From the NCBI RefSeq assembly GCF_001667585.1, contig NZ_LZJZ01000078.1:1-38832 (forward strand): DNA of 38,832 nt, in the 5' to 3' direction. The notes under the pieces are model-generated. The model was not told where the DNA came from. It saw only the letters and a program-made list of their open reading frames with translations, and searched no databases. The translations under genes were made by a program, and so were the position numbers. The DNA is from Mycobacterium sp. E2733. GTDB taxonomy: Bacteria > Actinomycetota > Actinomycetes > Mycobacteriales > Mycobacteriaceae. Every line of letters starts with the position of its first letter. Position 1 is the stretch's first letter. Shown one piece after another: positions 36,967 through 38,832 of the stretch.

Positions 36967-37097
36967 GGTCTGTCCACTTGTCCACCGGCTGTCCACCGAA
37001 TCCGTCCACTTTGTCCACCCAGCCGGGGTCTTTAGACCCGGCTGAGGGTGGACAAGACGACGCCGACCTGCTGGCCGCAGACGGAACCCGGCTATGA
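36963..37097 (+). CDS. Candidate 44-residue microprotein spanning the origin-like repeats
   Basis: It has an ATGA overlap with the AAA gene stop and a second ATGA overlap at its own stop. The product is low complexity (HLSTGCPPNPSTLSTQPGS, then an acidic end), because it is read from the repeated TGTCCAC units. Coupling suggests it is translated. Alternatively, the frame may be open only to pass ribosomes through the repeat region. Confidence 0.4.
   Translation: MRSVHLSTGCPPNPSTLSTQPGSLDPAEGGQDDADLLAADGTRL
36970..37055. repeat. Cluster of DnaA-box-like repeats with hairpin, candidate replication origin
   Basis: Boxes on the plus strand are CTGTCCACT (36970), TTGTCCACC (36978), CTGTCCACC (36989), CCGTCCACT (37002) and TTGTCCACC (37011). 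One on the minus strand, TTGTCCACC, is at 37055-37047. Three differ by a single base from TTGTCCACA, the mycobacterial DnaA box. Between the fifth and sixth lies the hairpin CAGCCGGGGTC-TTTA-GACCCGGCTG (37020-37044) with one bulged G. A dense repeat array behind a replication gene is the usual form of a plasmid or satellite origin. Confidence 0.6.
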
Positions 37098-37267
37098 GCG
37101 TCCGCGCTGCGCTGGTCTGCCACCGCAACCCCCCGAGCAGCATTGAGTGGACCTACTGGGACTCCATCGGGCAAGCGCATCTGGCCGAATCCGAACTCAC
37201 TCCGTGCGGCCCGCTGTGCATCGGTGTGCACAGCGTCGTGCGTGTCGACATAGAGGTAGGCAGATGA
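37094..37267 (+). CDS. 57-residue hypothetical protein
   Basis: A short open frame coupled at both ends by ATGA overlaps (37094-37097 and 37264-37267). The product begins SVRAALVCHRNPPSSIEWTY and has three cysteines, with a non-repetitive, protein-like composition (IGQAHLAESELTPCGPLC). No family is recognised. Tight coupling makes it likely to be real. Confidence 0.55.
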   Translation: MSVRAALVCHRNPPSSIEWTYWDSIGQAHLAESELTPCGPLCIGVHSVVRVDIEVGR

Positions 37268-37641
37268 GCTACGCAGAATCGGGTGCTATCACGTTCTCGG
37301 CGGCGGAAGCCGTGCTGCTACACCATGCCGTCCGAGATTTCTGGGTCCGCCATACGCTCGGCGGCAGGCCACCTTTGCCTGCTGGGTTCGACGCTGTACT
37401 CGCCCAACTCGCTCGTTTCGTAAGCGAAACCAAAACTTGTGCTTCCCAGCCACACTCGCCACCATCGGCAGCAGAGGAAGTCATCGACACGACCTCCGCA
37501 GCCGCGCTCCTGCACTGCTCGCCGCAGTGGGTCCGGCGCATCCGAGTTCAACTCGACGGGCACAACGTCGGCGGTCGATGGCTCTTCCCGCGGCAGGCCG
37601 TCGTCGAATACAACGAACGAAAGGCAATACAGCGCAAGTGA
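37264..37641 (+). CDS. Helix-turn-helix protein of the element
   Basis: A 125-residue protein. Residues 1-60 are helical with no known motif (FSAAEAVLLHHAVRDFWVRH). Residues about 76-121 form a MerR-like HTH_17 domain: TTSAAALLHCSPQWVRRIRV, then the wing NVGGRWLFPRQAVVEYNERK. It is probably a transcriptional regulator of the element or a DNA-binding accessory for packaging; neither is shown. The start is ATG 37264 in an ATGA overlap; the stop overlaps the next GTG (GTGA). Confidence 0.75.
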   Translation: MSYAESGAITFSAAEAVLLHHAVRDFWVRHTLGGRPPLPAGFDAVLAQLARFVSETKTCASQPHSPPSAAEEVIDTTSAAALLHCSPQWVRRIRVQLDGHNVGGRWLFPRQAVVEYNERKAIQRK

Positions 37642-37802
37642 ACCCAATCGATTACCTACGGCTGGGAGTCGAGCAGTACCTTCGAGAGCTGCCCGACGAC
37701 GAATTCAGCGGTCTCATTCAGCGGGTGCGCCCACTCGACGACAAGCCGGCGGGTGACGACCGAGCGTCGTTCGCGCGCAACCTGTTCAGCGGCCGCACTT
37801 AA
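37638..37802 (+). CDS. 54-residue acidic hypothetical protein
   Basis: A short protein starting at a GTG that overlaps the HTH gene stop. It begins NPIDYLRLGVEQYLRELPDD and continues FSGLIQRVRPLDDKPAGDDR, with a helical acidic first half. No family is recognised. Coupling by GTGA and normal codon use support it. Confidence 0.6.
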   Translation: MNPIDYLRLGVEQYLRELPDDEFSGLIQRVRPLDDKPAGDDRASFARNLFSGRT

Positions 37803-37803
37803 C

Positions 37804-38178
37804 ATGACAGGCGCGTTGCCCAGTATGACCATCGTCGAACGCTGCATGGCGAATGTCGACCACGCCGCCGTCAAGCGCGCCGAGCAGGACCGAGCTGCGC
37901 AAGCCACCGCGGAACGCATCAAATTCCTTTACTCCCGCCTTTTCAGAAGGGTCGTCCCTAACCGAGTTGTGGCGGCTCTCCACACCGAGAACGCGGCGCG
38001 CGAGCTACTACAGTCCGCCGACAGCAACCTCGTGCAAGTCGAAATCTTGCGCGTAGCTGTCGACAACCGATGGGCTTCTGTGGTCGAAGCCTTCATCAAA
38101 GTCTGGGACGGCGAGCACCCAATCGCGCTCACCGTCCAAGAACTCTGGAACCTCTCCACCGGCCGCGCCTCGGCCTAA
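37804..38178 (+). CDS. Hypothetical protein sharing a C-terminal domain with the next gene
   Basis: A 124-residue soluble protein that starts one base after the previous stop. The N-terminal half is a charged helix (HAAVKRAEQDRAAQATAERI). Residues about 69-100 align without gaps to 119-150 of the next protein: identical residues include Asp73, Ile81, Leu82, Ala85, Trp90, Ser92, Val94, Phe97 and Lys99. That pattern, with a central Trp and Phe-x-Lys, recurs in uncharacterised actinophage proteins as I remember them. ATG 37825 is a later start option. The function is unknown. Confidence 0.65.
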   Translation: MTGALPSMTIVERCMANVDHAAVKRAEQDRAAQATAERIKFLYSRLFRRVVPNRVVAALHTENAARELLQSADSNLVQVEILRVAVDNRWASVVEAFIKVWDGEHPIALTVQELWNLSTGRASA

Positions 38179-38203
38179 CCCACCCAGAAAGGAAACCCAC
38201 GCA

Positions 38204-38767
38204 ATGTCTCTGGCACAGCTCGAATCCCAGATCGACGATCTGCGCAAGCAGGCCGCGAACATTCAGAGCCGATGGGCCCGCACCACCGACCTGCTCGACG
38301 CCGACAACACCCTCACCGACACGGGGAAGCGGGCCAAACTCGACAGCGAGCACGCACAGGTGAGCGCCAAACTCAGCGACCTCCGCAAGAAGGAGAAGGA
38401 GCTCATCACCGCCAAGCGGCAGTCACTAGAGAAGTCGCTGTTCGGGCTTTCCAGCGTCACGAGCAGCGATCCCGGCCAGATCATCGCCTATCGCGACGCG
38501 CAAGACCGCGCAGCGCGACTCACCCAAGCCGACGAAGCGGGCGACGCATTCGCGGCAGCAATTCGTTCCGACGACAAGACCCTCGCCGCCGCAATACTTG
38601 GGCGAGCACTTGAAGCCGGTTGGAGCAGCATCGTCGCCGAATTCGTCAAGCAAAACCCGAGCGCCAAAGAGCAACTCGACGACCTCGCCAAGATTCAGGA
38701 CTACGACTCGTTCGGCGCGAACCTGTCCTACGCCAGCCTGAGCCCGTCATTCCGCGGCGGCTGGTAG
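38204..38767 (+). CDS. Coiled-coil hypothetical protein with the shared domain
   Basis: A 187-residue protein with a strong AGAAAGGA ribosome-binding site. Residues 1-80 form a long charged coiled coil (LAQLESQIDDLRKQAANIQS, then KLSDLRKKEKELITAKRQSL). A linker and a C-terminal domain follow; the latter (about 113-163) contains ILGRALEAGWSSIVAEFVK and resembles the preceding gene's C-terminus. A coiled-coil front would suit a scaffold or oligomerising structural protein, but this is a guess. The strong ribosome-binding site suggests high expression. Confidence 0.7.
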   Translation: MSLAQLESQIDDLRKQAANIQSRWARTTDLLDADNTLTDTGKRAKLDSEHAQVSAKLSDLRKKEKELITAKRQSLEKSLFGLSSVTSSDPGQIIAYRDAQDRAARLTQADEAGDAFAAAIRSDDKTLAAAILGRALEAGWSSIVAEFVKQNPSAKEQLDDLAKIQDYDSFGANLSYASLSPSFRGGW

Positions 38768-38832
38768 CCCCTGAACGACCTCGCGGCCGGCGCTGGCGAC
38801 CGCGTTGTCGGTGCTTGCCGCGCCGCTGCTGG
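38768..38832. other. Window end, gene not assignable
   Basis: The last 65 bases remain open in one plus-strand frame (reading LNDLAAGAGDRVVGAC after a stop) but contain no clear start codon or ribosome-binding site. The next gene of the element probably begins here and runs out of the window. Confidence 0.3.

Larger units (their letters stand above)
33840..38832. mobile_element. Integrated phage-like element (PICI-like or reduced prophage), right end outside the window
   Basis: It starts at tRNA-Pro and contains integrase, excisionase-type HTH, a small Cys-rich gene, a RecA/RepA-like ATPase, a candidate origin and a series of short overlapping genes of phage character. Everything except the integrase is rightward. 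The order int-xis-replication followed by small genes matches phage satellites and the phiRv1/phiRv2 type of mycobacterial element. No terminase, portal, capsid, tail or lysis gene is recognisable in the 5 kb visible. Confidence 0.8.

Noticed and set aside
36970..37020. TGTCCAC repeats considered as a CRISPR or tandem protein repeat only
   Set aside because: Spacing is irregular (8 to 13 bp) and includes opposite orientations, which fits protein-binding boxes better than CRISPR or a simple coding repeat.
37020..37044. Hairpin CAGCCGGGGTC-TTTA-GACCCGGCTG considered as a terminator
   Set aside because: It lies within a coupled gene run and has no T-tract; it fits better as part of the origin-like array, although attenuation cannot be excluded.

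Overview
The window is chromosomal DNA of a slow-growing Mycobacterium, most like the M. avium complex or a near relative. The evidence is high G+C, frequent GTG starts, chains of ATGA/GTGA overlaps, and a gene order that follows the M. tuberculosis Rv1683-Rv1719 segment almost gene for gene. The species cannot be named from the sequence alone.

Left part (1-10.7 kb). A divergent MspA-type porin gene precedes the large lipase/acyl-CoA-synthetase-like gene (Rv1683 type) and a Trm112-like small protein. On the minus strand lies an ABC exporter operon (ATPase, permease, TetR regulator). Its start region carries a near-consensus promoter and two abutting 16-bp dyads, probably the TetR operator. 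Several genes here are absent from the corresponding M. tuberculosis segment as I remember it: the porin, a 382-residue zinc deaminase-fold protein with AT-richer DNA, an Amt ammonium transporter, and a bile-acid:sodium-symporter-family protein that flanks mpg.

Central housekeeping block (10.8-31.2 kb). The order is tyrS, an LprJ-like secreted protein, a TPR-like protein, the HAD glycerol-3-phosphate phosphatase, a small DUF3761 protein, the Rv1693-like peptide, tlyA, nadK, recN, steA, steB/mctB, pyrG, ADP-ribose pyrophosphatase, xerD, a small secreted protein, an O-methyltransferase, a ParA-like ATPase, scpA, scpB, a pseudouridine synthase, cmk and der. Most are translationally coupled. The block covers translation, ribosome modification, NAD and nucleotide supply, recombination, cell separation and chromosome organisation. 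A 60-bp in-frame insertion or duplication sits at the rluB/cmk junction.

Catabolic cassette (31.3-33.7 kb). An SDR dehydrogenase, a metal-dependent cyclase/hydrolase and an IclR regulator form a short operon behind a recognisable promoter. The fadB3-like and cupin genes I recall from the M. tuberculosis version are missing.

Mobile element (33.8 kb to the window end). A tRNA-Pro(GGG) gene is the apparent attachment site of an integrated phage-like element. The element holds a minus-strand tyrosine integrase, then rightward an excisionase-type HTH, a cysteine-rich small protein, a RecA/RepA-like AAA protein with a C-terminal winged helix and an unusual Walker A, and a run of overlapping microgenes. 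These include another HTH protein and two adjacent proteins that share a C-terminal domain. Directly after the AAA gene lies a cluster of repeats close to the mycobacterial DnaA box (TTGTCCACA) flanking a hairpin, which is a candidate replication origin. The layout resembles a phage satellite (PICI-like) or a reduced prophage. The right end and attR lie outside the window.
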